A DNA stretch of 64,000 nt from DATBLE01 sp963837265 (GTDB lineage Bacteria > Actinomycetota > Thermoleophilia > Gaiellales > Gaiellaceae): the NCBI GenBank assembly GCA_963837265.1, contig CAWIMQ010000006.1, forward strand, positions 62,001 to 126,000, read 5' to 3'. Numbering within the stretch: the stretch's first letter is position 1; every line of letters starts with the position of its first letter. Made by a program: the position numbers and the translations under genes. The notes below the pieces were generated by a model. The model did no database searches and was not told the origin of the DNA. It worked only from the letters and a program-made list of their open reading frames with translations. Of this stretch, positions 6,500 through 14,994 are shown piece by piece.

Positions 6500-7798
6500 A
6501 TGCTGTTCGGAAAGCGGGGCCGGGTCGACCTCGTCGTCCGCAGCGCCCGCGTGATCGACCCGGGCGAAGGGATCGACGAGCTGCTCGACGTGCGCGTGGA
6601 CGGGGGCGTGGTCGTCGAGATCGGCCTCAACGTCAACTCGAACGGCCATCGCGTCGTCCAGGGCCGGGGGCTCGTGCTCGCGCCCGCGTTCGTCGACCCC
6701 CACGTCCACCTGCGGACGCCGGGCCGCGAGGACGAGGAGACGATCGCATCCGGTACGGCCGCCGCGGCCGCCGGTGGATACTGCGCGATCCTGGCGATGC
6801 CCAACACCGAGCCCGTGGTCGACTCGGCCGCCGTGCTCGGCTCGCTGATCGAGGCGGCGAGGGTCGAGGCCGCGGTGCCGGTCGGCTTTCTCGCCGCGAT
6901 CACGAAGGGACAGCGGGGGGAGGAGTTGACCGAGATGGCCGAGCTCGCCGACGCGGGCGCGGCCGGCTTCTCGGACGACGGCCGCCCCGTCGTCGCGCCG
7001 GGCCTGATGCGGCGGGCGCTCCAGTACCACGGCTTCACCGGCCGGCGCATCGCCGTCCACTGCGAGGAGCCGACACTCTCGCGCGGCGGCCAGGTGCACG
7101 AGGGCGAGGTCTCCGCCGAGCTCGGCTTCGGCGGCTATCCGTCCGTGGCGGAGAGCGTGATGGTCGGCCGCGACCTCGCGCTCGCCGCCTACGAGCAGCA
7201 GCCGATCCACCTGCTCCACCTGTCGGCGCGCGAGTCGGTGGACGAGCTTGCTCGCGCGCGCTCCTGCGGAGTGCGCGCGACCGGGGAAGCAACACCACAT
7301 CACCTGGTGCTGACCGACGAGTCGGTCCGGTCGCTCGATCCCAACCTGAAGATGAACCCGCCGCTTCGCTCGGCTTCCGACCGGAAGGCGCTGGTGGATG
7401 CGCTGCGCGACGGCACGATCGCCGCGATCGCAACAGATCACGCACCCCATGCGGCGTACGAGAAGGACGTCCCGTTCGAGGAGGCGCCGTTCGGCGTGAC
7501 CGGGCTCGAGACGGCCTTCGCGGCGCTGAACACGCACCTGGTCGCCCCGGGTCTGCTGACGCTGCCGACCCTGCTCGAGCGGATGTCCGCGGGGCCGGCC
7601 CGGGCCTACGGGCTCGAGCCGCCGCGAATCGCCGTCGGGGCGACTGCCAACCTCGTCCTGCTCGATCCGGAGGCGGAGTGGCGGGTCGGCGAGGACGGCT
7701 TCCGGTCGCGCTCGGCGAACTCCTGGCTCCTGGGCCGGACGGTGAAGGGCAAGGTGCGGCTCACGGTCGCCGCCGGGCGGGTCGCGTACGGGGCATGA
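6500..7798 (+). CDS. pyrC: Dihydroorotase
   Basis: A 432-residue amidohydrolase that cyclises carbamoyl-Asp to dihydroorotate. The binuclear-metal motif DPHVHLRTPG (about 66-75) and the C-terminal ATDHAPH (about 311-317) with the catalytic Asp identify a type I dihydroorotase. It starts at the base after the pyrB stop. The pyrB-pyrC adjacency matches organisms in which the two enzymes associate. Confidence 0.95.
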   Translation: MLFGKRGRVDLVVRSARVIDPGEGIDELLDVRVDGGVVVEIGLNVNSNGHRVVQGRGLVLAPAFVDPHVHLRTPGREDEETIASGTAAAAAGGYCAILAMPNTEPVVDSAAVLGSLIEAARVEAAVPVGFLAAITKGQRGEELTEMAELADAGAAGFSDDGRPVVAPGLMRRALQYHGFTGRRIAVHCEEPTLSRGGQVHEGEVSAELGFGGYPSVAESVMVGRDLALAAYEQQPIHLLHLSARESVDELARARSCGVRATGEATPHHLVLTDESVRSLDPNLKMNPPLRSASDRKALVDALRDGTIAAIATDHAPHAAYEKDVPFEEAPFGVTGLETAFAALNTHLVAPGLLTLPTLLERMSAGPARAYGLEPPRIAVGATANLVLLDPEAEWRVGEDGFRSRSANSWLLGRTVKGKVRLTVAAGRVAYGA

Positions 7799-7868
7799 GC
7801 GCCGGCTCGACAGAGGCTCGCGACGGGCGGGGGGCCTGCCCTGCCGGGGTCGGCGCGGTGAGGGGCCC

Positions 7869-8903
7869 TTGAGCTTCCTCGTCCTCGAGGACGGCACGGT
7901 CTTCGAAGGCGAGCCCGTCGGCGCCGACGGGCTCGCCTTCGGCGAGGCCGTGTTCGCGACCGCCATGACCGGCTACCAGGAGCTCGTCACCGACCCGAGC
8001 TACTCCGAGCAGATTCTGTGCTTCACCGCGCCGATGGTCGGCAACTACGGCGTCGCCGACGGACGGTCGGAGTCGAGCCGGACGCACGTCCGGGGCGTGG
8101 TGATGCGCGAGGCGCAGGGGCCCGCCTGGACCGACTGGCTCGCCGAGCGAAACGTCGTCGCTCTCTCCGGCGTCGACACGCGCTCGGTCGTGCTCCACCT
8201 GCGCGAGCGGGGAGTGATGAGCGCCGCGCTGGTCGCCGGCGAGACGTCGGAGGAGGAGGTCCTGGCGGCACTCCGGTCTCAGCCGGGCATGGAGGGAAGA
8301 GCGCTCGTCGCCGGCGTCTCGGCGAAGGAGCCCTACGTCTACTGCGACACCGGCAAGGCCGACCTCGCAGTGGTTGACTACGGGACGAAGCGCTCGATCC
8401 TCCGGCGGCTCGCCGAGGCGGGCGCGGCCGTCACCGTCTTCCCGCACGACGTCGGCGCCGCCGAGCTGGCCCGGTTCGACGGCGTCGTCCTCTCGAACGG
8501 CCCAGGCGACCCGGAGCCGCTCGCGGAGGAGGCGGCGGCCGTCCGCGACCTGCTCGGACGGGTGCCGATCTTCGGCATCTGCCTCGGCCATCAGCTCCTG
8601 GGGCTCGCCACCGGGCACGAGACGTTCAAGCTTCCCTTCGGGCACCGGGGTGCGAACCATCCGGTGCTCGAACGGGCAACCGGCCGCGTGCTCGTCACCT
8701 CCCAGAACCACGGGTTCGCTGTGCGGCCCACGGAGGACGCCGAGGCGACGGCGGTCTCGCTCTACGACGGCACCGTCGAGGGGTTCGACTTCCCCCATCT
8801 CCGCGCCCGGTCGGTGCAGTTCCACCCCGAGGCAGGCCCGGGCCCGCACGACGGCCGGCAGCTCCTCGAGGCTTGGGTGGAGGACGTTGCCGCGGCGCGG
8901 TGA
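7869..8903 (+). CDS. carA: Carbamoyl-phosphate synthase small (glutaminase) chain
   Basis: A 344-residue class I glutamine amidotransferase that feeds ammonia to CarB. The N-terminal CarA domain (LVLEDGTVFEGE...AMTGYQE) is followed by the GATase domain with nucleophile motif GICLGHQ (Cys near residue 238) and the His-x-Glu of FHPEA (about 318-320). It has a TTG start. A 70-base gap after pyrC contains a GGGG/CCTGCCC patch but no clear element. Its 3' end overlaps carB by 17 bases. Confidence 0.95.
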   Translation: MSFLVLEDGTVFEGEPVGADGLAFGEAVFATAMTGYQELVTDPSYSEQILCFTAPMVGNYGVADGRSESSRTHVRGVVMREAQGPAWTDWLAERNVVALSGVDTRSVVLHLRERGVMSAALVAGETSEEEVLAALRSQPGMEGRALVAGVSAKEPYVYCDTGKADLAVVDYGTKRSILRRLAEAGAAVTVFPHDVGAAELARFDGVVLSNGPGDPEPLAEEAAAVRDLLGRVPIFGICLGHQLLGLATGHETFKLPFGHRGANHPVLERATGRVLVTSQNHGFAVRPTEDAEATAVSLYDGTVEGFDFPHLRARSVQFHPEAGPGPHDGRQLLEAWVEDVAAAR

Positions 8904-11900
8904 CATCCGGTCCATCTGCCTGATCGGCTCCGGCCCGATCGTGATCGGGCAGGCGTGCGAGTTCGACTACGCGGGTTGTCAGGCGCTGAAGGTGCTCCGC
9001 GAGGACGGCTTCCGCACGATCGTCGTCAACTCGAACCCGGCGACGATCATGACCGATCCGGGCTTCGCCGATCGCACGTACCTCGAGCCCCTCGACCTCG
9101 AGGGGGTCGCCGACGTGCTCGAACGGGAGCGGCCGGACGCGCTCCTGCCGACGATCGGCGGCCAGACCGCGCTGAACCTTGCACTGAGCCTCGTCGAGGC
9201 CGGCGTGCTCGACGCGCTCGGCGTCGAGCTGATCGGCGCCGGCCTGGACGCGATCCGCCGCGCCGAGGATCGCCAGCTCTTCCGCGAGGCGGTTCGCAGC
9301 GTGGGGCTGCGCGTCCCGAGCTCGACGATCGTCACCTCGCTCGAGGATCTTGCCGGGGTCTCCCTCCCGGCCGTCGTCCGGCCGGCGTTCACCCTGGGCG
9401 GGCACGGGGGCGGATTCGTCGACACCCGGTCCGCGCTCGACCGGCAGGTCGAGCGCGGATTGAAGGAGAGCCCGATCGGCCAGGTGCTCGTCGAGGAGTC
9501 GGTGCGCGGCTGGGACGAGTTCGAGCTCGAGGTGATGCGTGACCGGCGGGACAACGTGGTCGTCGTCTGCTCGATCGAGAACCTCGATCCGATGGGCGTG
9601 CACACCGGCGACTCGGTAACGGTCGCGCCCCAGATGACGCTCTCGGACGAGGCCTACCAGGAGCTGCGGGACGCGGCCGCCGCCGTGATCCGCGCCGTCG
9701 GCGTCGAGACCGGCGGCTCGAACATCCAGTTCGCGCGCGAGCGCGAGACCGGCGAGCTGCGCGTGATCGAGATGAACCCGCGCGTGTCGCGGTCGTCGGC
9801 ACTCGCGTCGAAGGCGACCGGCTACCCGATCGCGAAGGTGGCCGTGAAGCTTGCGGTCGGATACACGCTCGACGAGATCCCGAACGACCTGACGAAGACG
9901 ACGCCCGCGAGCTTCGAGCCGACTCTCGACTACGTGGTCGTCAAGTTCCCGCGGTTCGCATTCGAAAAGTTCCCCGGCGCCGACCGCACGCTGGGCACGC
10001 AGATGAAATCGGTCGGCGAGGCGATGGGGATCGGGCGGACGTTCCGCGAGGCGTTCTGGAAGGCGTTCTCCTCCCGCGAGCTGGATCGTTCCCCGGTTAC
10101 GCCCTGGAACGATCTGGATGACATTCCCGAGGGGGTCCACCCGTGGTTCAGGGGCGAGCTCGAGCGCCTGCGAAACGAGGGGCCGCCTCAGGGGAAACGC
10201 GTCTTCCGGCGCATCGACTCGTGTGCCGGCGAGGTCGCCGCCGAGTCGAGCTACTACTACTCGACCTTCGGAGAAACGGACGAGCCGCTCGTCAACCACC
10301 GGCCGGGACGGCCGGTGGCCGTGATCATCGGCTCGGGCCCGAACCGGATCGGCCAGGGAATCGAGTTCGACTACTGCTGCGTCCACGCCGCGCAGAGCTT
10401 CCGCGCGCTCGGCTACGAGGCGGTGATGGTCAACTGCAACCCGGAAACGGTCTCGACCGACTACGACACCTCCGACCGGCTCTACTTCGAGCCGCTCGGC
10501 GCCGAGGAGGTGACCGCCGTCCTCGAGCGCGAGCGGCCGGAAGGAGTGGTCATCCAGTTCGGCGGGCAGACACCGCTCAAGCTCGCCCGCGCGATCGAGG
10601 GCGCAGGCTTCCGGATCCTCGGGACGCCGTACGACGCGATCGACCTCGCCGAGGACCGCGAGCGTTTCGGCGAGCTGCTCGCCGGGCTCGGGATCCGGTG
10701 CCCGGAGTGGGGGATCGCCGCCAGCGGCCGCGAGGCGGCAGAGCTCGCGCACCGGATCGGCTACCCGGTGCTGGTACGGCCCTCGTACGTGCTCGGCGGG
10801 CGGGCGATGCGCATCTGCTACCGGGCGAACGAGGTGGTGGAGGCGTTCCACCGCGATCTGCAGGTGACTGGAAGCGCCGGCGCCCTGCCGCAAACCGGAG
10901 ACGCCTCCGGCGTCTCGGGGAACGTGCTGGTCGACCGCTTCGTCGAGAACGCGATCGAGATCGACGTGGACGCGCTGTGCGACGGCACGGACACCTACGT
11001 CGCCGCGGTGATGCAGCACGTCGAGGAGGCAGGCGTCCACTCCGGCGACTCGGCCTGCGTCCTGCCCGCCCCGTCGCTCACTCCGGCCGCTGCGCGCCAG
11101 GTCGAGGAGATAGTCCGCAAGCTCGCGCCCGCGCTCGGCACCGTCGGGCTGATCAACGTCCAGCTCGCCGTCTCCGGGACGATCGTGTACGTGCTCGAGG
11201 CGAACCCGCGCGCCTCGCGCACGGTGCCCTTCGCCTCGAAGGCGACCGGCGTGAACCTCGTGGAGGCCGCGTGCCGGCTCGTCACCGGGACGAAGCTCGG
11301 CGAGCTCGGGCTGCCGCCGGAGGGGCCGCCGACGCAGGTCAGCGTCAAGGCGGCGGTTCTCCCGTTCTCGCGCTTCCCCGGGAGCGACCCGGTGCTCGGG
11401 CCGGAGATGCGCTCGACGGGCGAGGTGATGGCCTCGGCCTCGGACCTGCCGACCGCGTTCGCGAAGGCCGAGCGTGCGGCAGGGCGGCCGCTCCCGACCT
11501 CCGGAACCGCGTTCCTCTCGGTTCGCGACGCGGACAAGCCGGCGGTCGTCCCGGTCGCGGCAGCGCTGGCCGGCCTGGGGTTCGCGCTCGTCGCCACCGA
11601 CGGGACCGCCCGCACGCTCCGGGCGGCGGGCCTCGACGTCGAGCGGGTCGCGAAGGTCGCCGAGGGTGGAGAGGCGACCGTCGTCGATCTCGTCCGCCGC
11701 GGCCGCTGCGACCTCGTCGTGAACACGCCGTTCGGCGGCTCCGCCCAGCGGACCGACGGCTACCGGATCAGGGAGGCGGCGCTCGTCGCCCGGGTCCCGT
11801 GCATCACCACCGTCTCCGGGGCGGCCGCCGCCGTCCACGCGATCGCGAACGCCCGCACCGAGCTGGCCCTGTCACTGCAAGAGCGGATCGTCGTCGAGCA

Positions 11901-11955
11901 GCGTCGGGAGAGCGGAGGCTCTCCGGGCTCCCCCCCGCCGGGGAGGGCGGGATGA
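8887..11955 (+). CDS. carB: Carbamoyl-phosphate synthase large chain with a shortened oligomerisation domain
   Basis: Two tandem ATP-grasp synthetase halves (about residues 1-395 and 477-860) plus an MGS-like allosteric domain. The start TTG is fixed by homology (LPRRGDIRSICLIGSGPIVIGQ aligns with other CarB N-termini) and by GGAGG (8879-8883). The second half starts at VAVIIGSGPNRIGQG. The helical oligomerisation segment between the halves is only about 85 residues, against roughly 150 in E. coli, with most of its middle missing in frame. The conserved exit strand FRRIDSCAGE is kept. The protein is 1022 residues, against about 1073. The C-terminal MGS domain retains NTPFGG. The stop overlaps pyrK by four bases. 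Confidence 0.93.
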   Translation: MPRRGDIRSICLIGSGPIVIGQACEFDYAGCQALKVLREDGFRTIVVNSNPATIMTDPGFADRTYLEPLDLEGVADVLERERPDALLPTIGGQTALNLALSLVEAGVLDALGVELIGAGLDAIRRAEDRQLFREAVRSVGLRVPSSTIVTSLEDLAGVSLPAVVRPAFTLGGHGGGFVDTRSALDRQVERGLKESPIGQVLVEESVRGWDEFELEVMRDRRDNVVVVCSIENLDPMGVHTGDSVTVAPQMTLSDEAYQELRDAAAAVIRAVGVETGGSNIQFARERETGELRVIEMNPRVSRSSALASKATGYPIAKVAVKLAVGYTLDEIPNDLTKTTPASFEPTLDYVVVKFPRFAFEKFPGADRTLGTQMKSVGEAMGIGRTFREAFWKAFSSRELDRSPVTPWNDLDDIPEGVHPWFRGELERLRNEGPPQGKRVFRRIDSCAGEVAAESSYYYSTFGETDEPLVNHRPGRPVAVIIGSGPNRIGQGIEFDYCCVHAAQSFRALGYEAVMVNCNPETVSTDYDTSDRLYFEPLGAEEVTAVLERERPEGVVIQFGGQTPLKLARAIEGAGFRILGTPYDAIDLAEDRERFGELLAGLGIRCPEWGIAASGREAAELAHRIGYPVLVRPSYVLGGRAMRICYRANEVVEAFHRDLQVTGSAGALPQTGDASGVSGNVLVDRFVENAIEIDVDALCDGTDTYVAAVMQHVEEAGVHSGDSACVLPAPSLTPAAARQVEEIVRKLAPALGTVGLINVQLAVSGTIVYVLEANPRASRTVPFASKATGVNLVEAACRLVTGTKLGELGLPPEGPPTQVSVKAAVLPFSRFPGSDPVLGPEMRSTGEVMASASDLPTAFAKAERAAGRPLPTSGTAFLSVRDADKPAVVPVAAALAGLGFALVATDGTARTLRAAGLDVERVAKVAEGGEATVVDLVRRGRCDLVVNTPFGGSAQRTDGYRIREAALVARVPCITTVSGAAAAVHAIANARTELALSLQERIVVEQRRESGGSPGSPPPGRAG

Positions 11956-12668
11956 GCACGTTTCGGCGCGAGCGCCTGGCCGTCCGTGGAAGCGAGCCGG
12001 TGGGCCCCTACAGTCTGCTCAGGGTGGCGCGCGGGGCGCTCGACCCGGGCGTGCCGGGGCAGTTCTTCATGCTCGAGGCCCCCGGGCGGCTGCTCCCGCG
12101 GCCGATGAGCCTGTGCCTTGCGCCGCGGCGGGAGCTGGCATTCCTGATCGATCCGATCGGGCCGGGTACGTGCGCGCTCTCCTCTCTGGAAAGTGGCGAG
12201 GCGATCCACGTCCTCGGCCCGCTCGGCAACGGGTTCCGGCTGGACGTCCGGCGGCCGCTGCTCGTCGGCGGTGGGGTCGGAACGGCACCGCTCCCGTACC
12301 TCTCCGCCCGGCTCGGCCGGCCGCCGGCCGTGCTCGGTTTCCGCTCCGAGTGGCATGCGGAGGCGGCGGCTCTGGTCCCGAACGCCGAGGTGGCGATCGA
12401 GCCGACGCTCGTGACCGAGCTGATCGAGCCTGGCAGAGACGTCTTCGCCTGCGGCCCCGAGCCGATGCTCGAGGCGGTGCTGAGCCTCTGCCCCGGCGCC
12501 CAGCTCGCCTGGGAGGCGCCGATGGCGTGCGGACACGGCGCCTGTCACGGCTGCGCGGTCGCGATCGACGGCGAGTGGAAGCGCCTGTGCCTGGAGGGGC
12601 CGGTCATATCCGGAAGGGACATGTCAGGGGCCAGACCCCCGACATGTCCGGAAGCGGCAACGGCGTGA
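11952..12668 (+). CDS. pyrK: Dihydroorotate dehydrogenase electron-transfer subunit
   Basis: An FAD/[2Fe-2S] subunit of class 1B dihydroorotate dehydrogenase that passes electrons from PyrD to NAD+. The FAD-binding motif RPMSLC and NAD-binding GGGVGTAPL are present. The cluster ligands are in MACGHGACHGCAV plus a downstream Cys (C-x4-C-x2-C-x11-C). The natural end appears to be CLEGPV. The last roughly 20 residues are encoded by the repeat palindrome at 12617-12649, so the C-terminus was probably altered by insertion of the repeat. ATGA overlap with carB. Confidence 0.92.
   Translation: MSTFRRERLAVRGSEPVGPYSLLRVARGALDPGVPGQFFMLEAPGRLLPRPMSLCLAPRRELAFLIDPIGPGTCALSSLESGEAIHVLGPLGNGFRLDVRRPLLVGGGVGTAPLPYLSARLGRPPAVLGFRSEWHAEAAALVPNAEVAIEPTLVTELIEPGRDVFACGPEPMLEAVLSLCPGAQLAWEAPMACGHGACHGCAVAIDGEWKRLCLEGPVISGRDMSGARPPTCPEAATA
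12617..12649. repeat. Long copy of the GGGGTCAGACCCC repeat with GACATGTC arms
   Basis: An imperfect palindrome, with GGACATGTCAGGGG on the left and CCCCCGACATGTCC on the right. It lies in the 3' end of pyrK and is flanked by CCGGA on both sides. It is the fullest form of the repeat in this window. Confidence 0.65.
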
Positions 12669-12729
12669 GGCGGGAAGCCGAGCGGCGGCCGGATCGTGTC
12701 CCTTCGGGGCGTGGGCGGCGCGCCGGGGA

Positions 12730-12754
12730 GGGGTCAGACCCCTGACATGTCCGG
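12730..12754. repeat. Half copy of the same repeat at the pyrD start
   Basis: GGGGTCAGACCCC is followed directly by TGACATGTCCGG, so it carries the core and the right arm only. It overlaps the ATG proposed for pyrD. Confidence 0.6.
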
Positions 12755-13679
12755 CGGGGCCATGCTGCTGAACGCGTCAGGCTGCCTCGACGCGCTGACC
12801 GCGCCGGAGACTGCGCGCTCCCTCGACGCGTTCGTGACCAAGACGGTGACGCCTCTTCCGCGCGCAGGCAACCCGCCCGTGCGCATTGCGGAGACCGAGG
12901 TCGGGATGCTGAACTCGATCGGGCTCGCCAACCCCGGCCGTGACGCCTTCGTGCGGGACGTGCTCCCGCGCCTCGCGCGGCTCGAGATCCCGATCTGGGT
13001 CTCGGTCGGCGGCTTCTCCGCGCCCGAGTATGCGGCCACCTGCGCGGCGCTCGACGGGCGCGAGGGCGTCGCGGCGCTCGAGCTGAACCTCTCCTGTCCG
13101 AACGTGGACGAGGCGGCCGACTCCGCCGCCGAGATCGTCGCCGCCTGCCGCGAGTCGACGGCGCTCCCACTCTACGCGAAGCTGTCCCCGGCGAGCCGGG
13201 ACGTCGCCGAGGCCGGCCGTGCCGTCGAGGCCGTGGGCGCCGACGGCCTGTCGCTGGTCAACACGATTCGCGGGCTGAAGCTCGACTCCGCGCTGCGCCC
13301 GGTGCTCGGAACTGCGATCGGTGGGCTGTCCGGGCCCGCGCTGAGGCCGATCGCCCTGGCGGCCGTCTACGCATGCTCACGTGCCGTCTCGGTGCCGATC
13401 GTCGGCATGGGCGGAGTCGCGACGGGCCGGGATGCGCTCGAGCTCCACGCCGCCGGCGCGAGCGCGGTCGGCCTCGGGACGGTGCTGTTCTCGGACCCGT
13501 TCGCACCCGTCCGGATCCGCGAGGAACTGGCCGCCGAGCTGGCCGCGCTCGGCCTCCGGTCGGTGGAGCAGGTGCGGGGGATCGCCCACCAGGGGGCGTT
13601 GCCAGAAAGAAAACACCTCGATCTCGAGTCGAGGGTTTCGACAAAAGCCCTGCAAAGCAGCAAGATCGACGTTGGTTGA
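12747..13679 (+). CDS. pyrD: Dihydroorotate dehydrogenase catalytic subunit (class 1B)
   Basis: An FMN TIM-barrel that oxidises dihydroorotate to orotate with PyrK. NASGCLDALT, LNLSCPNVDE (the active-site Cys of class 1B is expected further on), KLSPASRDVAE, NTIRGLKLD and GMGGVATGRDALE are visible. The start is uncertain. Most relatives carry about 10-15 more N-terminal residues, and here that region is replaced by the repeat at 12730-12754. ATG 12747 lies in the repeat and ATG 12762 is the alternative. The C-terminal 25 residues run through less GC-rich DNA towards the mihF promoter and look unrelated to the family. The -35 of mihF overlaps the stop. Confidence 0.85.
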   Translation: MSGGAMLLNASGCLDALTAPETARSLDAFVTKTVTPLPRAGNPPVRIAETEVGMLNSIGLANPGRDAFVRDVLPRLARLEIPIWVSVGGFSAPEYAATCAALDGREGVAALELNLSCPNVDEAADSAAEIVAACRESTALPLYAKLSPASRDVAEAGRAVEAVGADGLSLVNTIRGLKLDSALRPVLGTAIGGLSGPALRPIALAAVYACSRAVSVPIVGMGGVATGRDALELHAAGASAVGLGTVLFSDPFAPVRIREELAAELAALGLRSVEQVRGIAHQGALPERKHLDLESRVSTKALQSSKIDVG

Positions 13680-13703
13680 CCGGCTCGATCAAGCTGTTAG
13701 ACT
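13676..13703 (+). promoter_or_regulatory. Promoter of mihF (leaderless)
   Basis: TTGACC (13676-13681), a 16-base spacer and TAGACT (13698-13703). The start codon GTG is at 13712, so the transcript would start at or within two bases of it. About 100 bases upstream are visibly richer in A and T than the rest of the region. Confidence 0.65.
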
Positions 13704-13711
13704 CGCAACCC

Positions 13712-14047
13712 GTGGTGGCGACGAAGACCCAGGCTCAGGCGCCGGTACGCTCCCTCGATCAGCGCATGGAGGCTCTCGCAAGGGCCAACGACATCCGCGT
13801 CCGCCGGGCGCAGCTGAAGAAAGACCTGAAGATCGGGAAGGTGCAGATCGAGGAGATCCTCGACGACCCGCCGGAGTACGTCTCGACGGCGAAGGTGTTC
13901 GACATGCTGATGGCGGTACCCAAGTTCGGGCGCGTGAAGGCCGCCCGGTTCCTGAACCAGTGCCGCATCAGCCAGTCGAAAACCGTCGGCGGGCTGTCCG
14001 ACCGCCAACGCGCCGAGCTGATTGGGCTCTTCAACCGGACCGCCTGA
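13712..14047 (+). CDS. mihF: Actinobacterial integration host factor
   Basis: A 111-residue basic nucleoid protein. The hallmark segment LKKDLKIGKVQIEEILDDPPEY, followed by KVFDMLMAVPKFGRVKAARFLNQCRIS, with its H2TH-like helix and the SQSKTVGGLSDRQ tail, is diagnostic of the mIHF family, essential in mycobacteria. It binds DNA without sequence specificity and compacts the chromosome. The GTG start at 13712 is set by the promoter (GTG 13715 is equally possible). It is followed by gmk, rpoZ and coaBC, the order known from mycobacteria. Confidence 0.92.
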   Translation: MVATKTQAQAPVRSLDQRMEALARANDIRVRRAQLKKDLKIGKVQIEEILDDPPEYVSTAKVFDMLMAVPKFGRVKAARFLNQCRISQSKTVGGLSDRQRAELIGLFNRTA

Positions 14048-14627
14048 CGGCACGCCCGTCTTCGTGATCACCGGCCCGTCCGGGGCCGGAAAGGGCACGC
14101 TGATCAGGGAGCTCCTCGGGCGGCTCCCGGAGCTCGAAGTGGCGGTGTCGGCCACGACACGGCTTCAACGTCGGGGAGAGGAGAACGGTCGCGAGTACTG
14201 GTTCCTCGGCGATGCCGAGTTCGTCCGCAGGGTGCACGAGGGCGACTTCCTGGAGCATGTCACCTACGTCTCCGGCAAGAGGTACGGGACGCTTCGCGCG
14301 GAGGTCGACCGGATCGCCGGCGCCGGGCGGGTGCCCGTGCTGGAGTTGGAGACCGAGGGCGCGCTCAACGTCAAGGAGGACGTCCCGCGCGCGGTGACCA
14401 TCTTTATCACCGCGCCGATCCCGGAGCTCGAGCGGCGCCTCCGCGAGCGCGCGAGCGAGAGCGAGGGGGAGATCGGCGAGCGAATCGGGCTCGCGCGCAA
14501 GCAGCTCGCCCAGGCCGACCGGTTCGACTACGCGGTCGTCAACGACGACCTCGACCGCGCCGTCCGGCGCCTGGCGGAAATCGTCCAGCGAGAGCTGGCG
14601 ACGGCCGGTACCATGAGTCGGCCGTGA
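14022..14627 (+). CDS. gmk: Guanylate kinase
   Basis: A 201-residue enzyme that phosphorylates GMP to GDP. P-loop GPSGAGKGT near residue 18; GMP-binding region SATTRLQRRGEENGREYWF; lid region RLRERASESEGEIGERI. The start is TTG 14022, 26 bases inside the mihF 3' end, because no later start precedes the P-loop strand. In the usual motif Arg-Pro follows ATTR; here it is Leu-Gln, a minor deviation. Co-transcribed with mihF and rpoZ. Confidence 0.93.
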   Translation: MGSSTGPPDGTPVFVITGPSGAGKGTLIRELLGRLPELEVAVSATTRLQRRGEENGREYWFLGDAEFVRRVHEGDFLEHVTYVSGKRYGTLRAEVDRIAGAGRVPVLELETEGALNVKEDVPRAVTIFITAPIPELERRLRERASESEGEIGERIGLARKQLAQADRFDYAVVNDDLDRAVRRLAEIVQRELATAGTMSRP

Positions 14628-14851
14628 TCCATCCCAGAATCGACGAGCTGCTCGACGACGTGGACTCCCGCTACGCTCTCGTCATCGTCGCCGCGAAGCG
14701 CGCCCGCCAGATCAACAACTACCATCACCAGCTCGGCGAGGGAACCTTCGACGAGTTTCCGCCGCTCGTGGAGTCGCGCTCGAAGAACTACTTGACCATG
14801 TCCCTCGAGGAGATCGCCGAGGGCAAGATCAAATACTCGTACAAGGCCTGA
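14624..14851 (+). CDS. rpoZ: RNA polymerase omega subunit
   Basis: A 75-residue omega protein with GTG start overlapping the gmk stop. The motif RYALVIVAAKRARQINNY is the conserved omega core, and LTMSLEEIAEGKIKYSYK is the typical C-terminal contact region. It helps beta-prime folding and assembly. Confidence 0.92.
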   Translation: MIHPRIDELLDDVDSRYALVIVAAKRARQINNYHHQLGEGTFDEFPPLVESRSKNYLTMSLEEIAEGKIKYSYKA

Positions 14852-14859
14852 CGGCTGAG

Positions 14860-14887
14860 CACAGGGGAACCCCATGGTTCCCCTGTG
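14860..14887 (+). terminator. Perfect 12-bp hairpin after rpoZ
   Basis: CACAGGGGAACC and GGTTCCCCTGTG flank a 4-base CCAT loop, eight bases after the rpoZ stop. There is no U-tract, but the stem is strong. It could terminate or attenuate transcription between rpoZ and coaBC, or be an unrelated palindromic repeat. The following stretch to 14994 has no gene. Confidence 0.5.
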
Positions 14888-14994
14888 GGACCCCTCCTTC
14901 TGCGCAGCGTGTACACGACCGTTCTCGGGCTACGCTCGGGCAAAGCCCGGCTTCGCCCGCACCCGGTTGCGATTTTCCGGTCACAATTCCAGGA

